The position numbers and the translations under genes were made by a program. The notes under the pieces are model-generated. The model was not told the origin of the DNA and did not search any database. It worked only from the letters and a program-made list of their open reading frames with translations. Of a DNA stretch of 5,826 nt, positions 5,127 to 5,826 are shown piece by piece. The stretch covers positions 1-5,826 of the forward strand of contig JAUVVT010000149.1 in assembly GCA_030604505.1 (NCBI GenBank), in the 5' to 3' direction. Every line of letters starts with the position of its first letter. Positions within the stretch are counted from its first letter, which is position 1. Origin of the DNA: a bacterium (GTDB taxonomy: Bacteria > SM23-31 > JAUVVT01).

Positions 5127-5826
5127 GTGAAGAGAGTAAGAATATTGACAATTATTACGGTTGTGGTATTGGTTTCTTCTTTGGTTTGGACTGCGTGTGA
5201 AAAAAAAGTTGAAGAAAAGGTAACACTTGAGACTGAAACAGACCAAATTAGTTATATTATGGGTGTTCAGACGGGTAAACAAATAAAAACAATGCCGCTT
5301 GAAATTAATCCCGATGCTCTTGTTATGGGCATAAAAGATGTTCTGACTGATAATGAGCTTGCAATGTCTGAAGGTGAGATGGCAGGTGTGTCGATGAAAT
5401 TTCAAGAAAGAATGAGAACACAGCAGCAAGCTCAAAATCCTGAAGCTCAGAAGAATTTGGCTGATGCAAATGCTTTTCTGGAAGAAAACGGTAAGAAAAG
5501 GGGTGTTAAGGTACTTCCCAGCGGACTTCAGTATAAAGTAATCAAGAATGGAACAGGTAAAAATCCAACGGCGGCAAGCAAGGTTAAAGTACATTATCGC
5601 GGGACATTGATAAATGGAGAAGAATTTGACAGTTCATATGAGAGAAATGCACCAGCAGAGTTTAATCTAAATCAAGTTATTCCGGGATGGACTGAGGGAC
5701 TGCAGCTTATGAAAAAAGGGGGGAAGTGGCAGTTTTTCATTCCACCGAATTTGGGTTATGGAGCAAGAGGAGCAGGAGCGGATGTACCCCCTAACTCAGC
5801 ACTGATTTTTGAGATCGAACTTTTAG
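5127..5826 (+). CDS. FKBP-type peptidyl-prolyl cis-trans isomerase, Mip/FkpA-like lipoprotein, 3' end cut by window edge
   Basis: An envelope folding catalyst that isomerises Xaa-Pro bonds, probably lipid-anchored on the periplasmic face of a membrane. From GTG 5127, 233 codons are intact; homologues end soon after the final FEIELL, so only a few residues are likely missing. Residues 1-24 form a lipoprotein signal: VKRVR, a hydrophobic core, then VWTAC with Cys24 as the predicted lipidated residue (Trp at -3 is unusual). Residues about 36-130 are the helical Mip-type dimerisation domain (TDQISYIMGVQTGKQ..., then a Gln-rich helix near 93-103). The FKBP domain begins at SGLQYKVIKNG (132-142). 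Its active-site residues are present: Tyr157, Phe167-Asp168 (EEFDSSY), Val184-Ile185, Trp188 (PGWTEGLQLMKKG), Tyr211 (NLGYGARG) and Phe228. It resembles FkpA, FklB and Mip, but I cannot choose among these names. Confidence 0.95.
   Translation, partial: MKRVRILTIITVVVLVSSLVWTACEKKVEEKVTLETETDQISYIMGVQTGKQIKTMPLEINPDALVMGIKDVLTDNELAMSEGEMAGVSMKFQERMRTQQQAQNPEAQKNLADANAFLEENGKKRGVKVLPSGLQYKVIKNGTGKNPTAASKVKVHYRGTLINGEEFDSSYERNAPAEFNLNQVIPGWTEGLQLMKKGGKWQFFIPPNLGYGARGAGADVPPNSALIFEIELL

Noticed and set aside
5109..5594. 161-codon minus-strand open frame
   Set aside because: It is antisense to the FKBP gene, which has an intact signal peptide, dimerisation domain and active site on the plus strand.

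Overview
This is an ordinary-looking stretch of bacterial chromosome with six protein genes. Two are cut by the window edges. The DNA is AT-rich: by eye the genes are moderately AT-rich and the intergenic regions strongly so. The organism is a bacterium, shown by a bacterial-type selenocysteine synthase (SelA) and purine-rich ribosome binding sites before most genes. A Mip/FkpA-like FKBP lipoprotein points to a Gram-negative with an outer membrane. The phylum cannot be fixed from the sequence. All four complete genes end in TAG or TAA, and tryptophan is encoded by TGG, so the standard code applies.

Layout: positions 1-1021 (minus strand) hold the first 340 residues of selA, including its PLP-binding lysine; the C-terminus lies beyond the left edge. 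A divergent AT-rich region of about 230 bp follows. All remaining genes are on the plus strand: a nitrilase-superfamily amidohydrolase (1252-2217), an aldo/keto reductase (2396-3211), a stand-alone SagB/ThcOx-type FMN oxidoreductase (3327-4070), a secreted or lipid-anchored DUF1080 (3-keto-disaccharide hydrolase-like) protein (4133-4846) and, after a 280-bp AT-rich gap, a GTG-started FKBP-type peptidyl-prolyl isomerase lipoprotein (5127-5826) that runs off the right edge.

How the genes work together: gaps of 178, 115 and 62 bp allow partial co-transcription of the four middle genes, most plausibly the SagB-like and DUF1080 pair. No shared pathway is evident. SelA implies that the organism makes selenoproteins, but no in-frame UGA selenoprotein is visible here. 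The FKBP is a general envelope folding factor.

I found no mobile element, CRISPR array, tRNA or rRNA, and no convincing new system. The points worth a second look are the oxidoreductase lacking YcaO partners, a distinct nitrilase subfamily with an insertion after its catalytic Cys, several AT-rich inverted repeats next to gene starts, and an atypical signal peptide on the DUF1080 protein.
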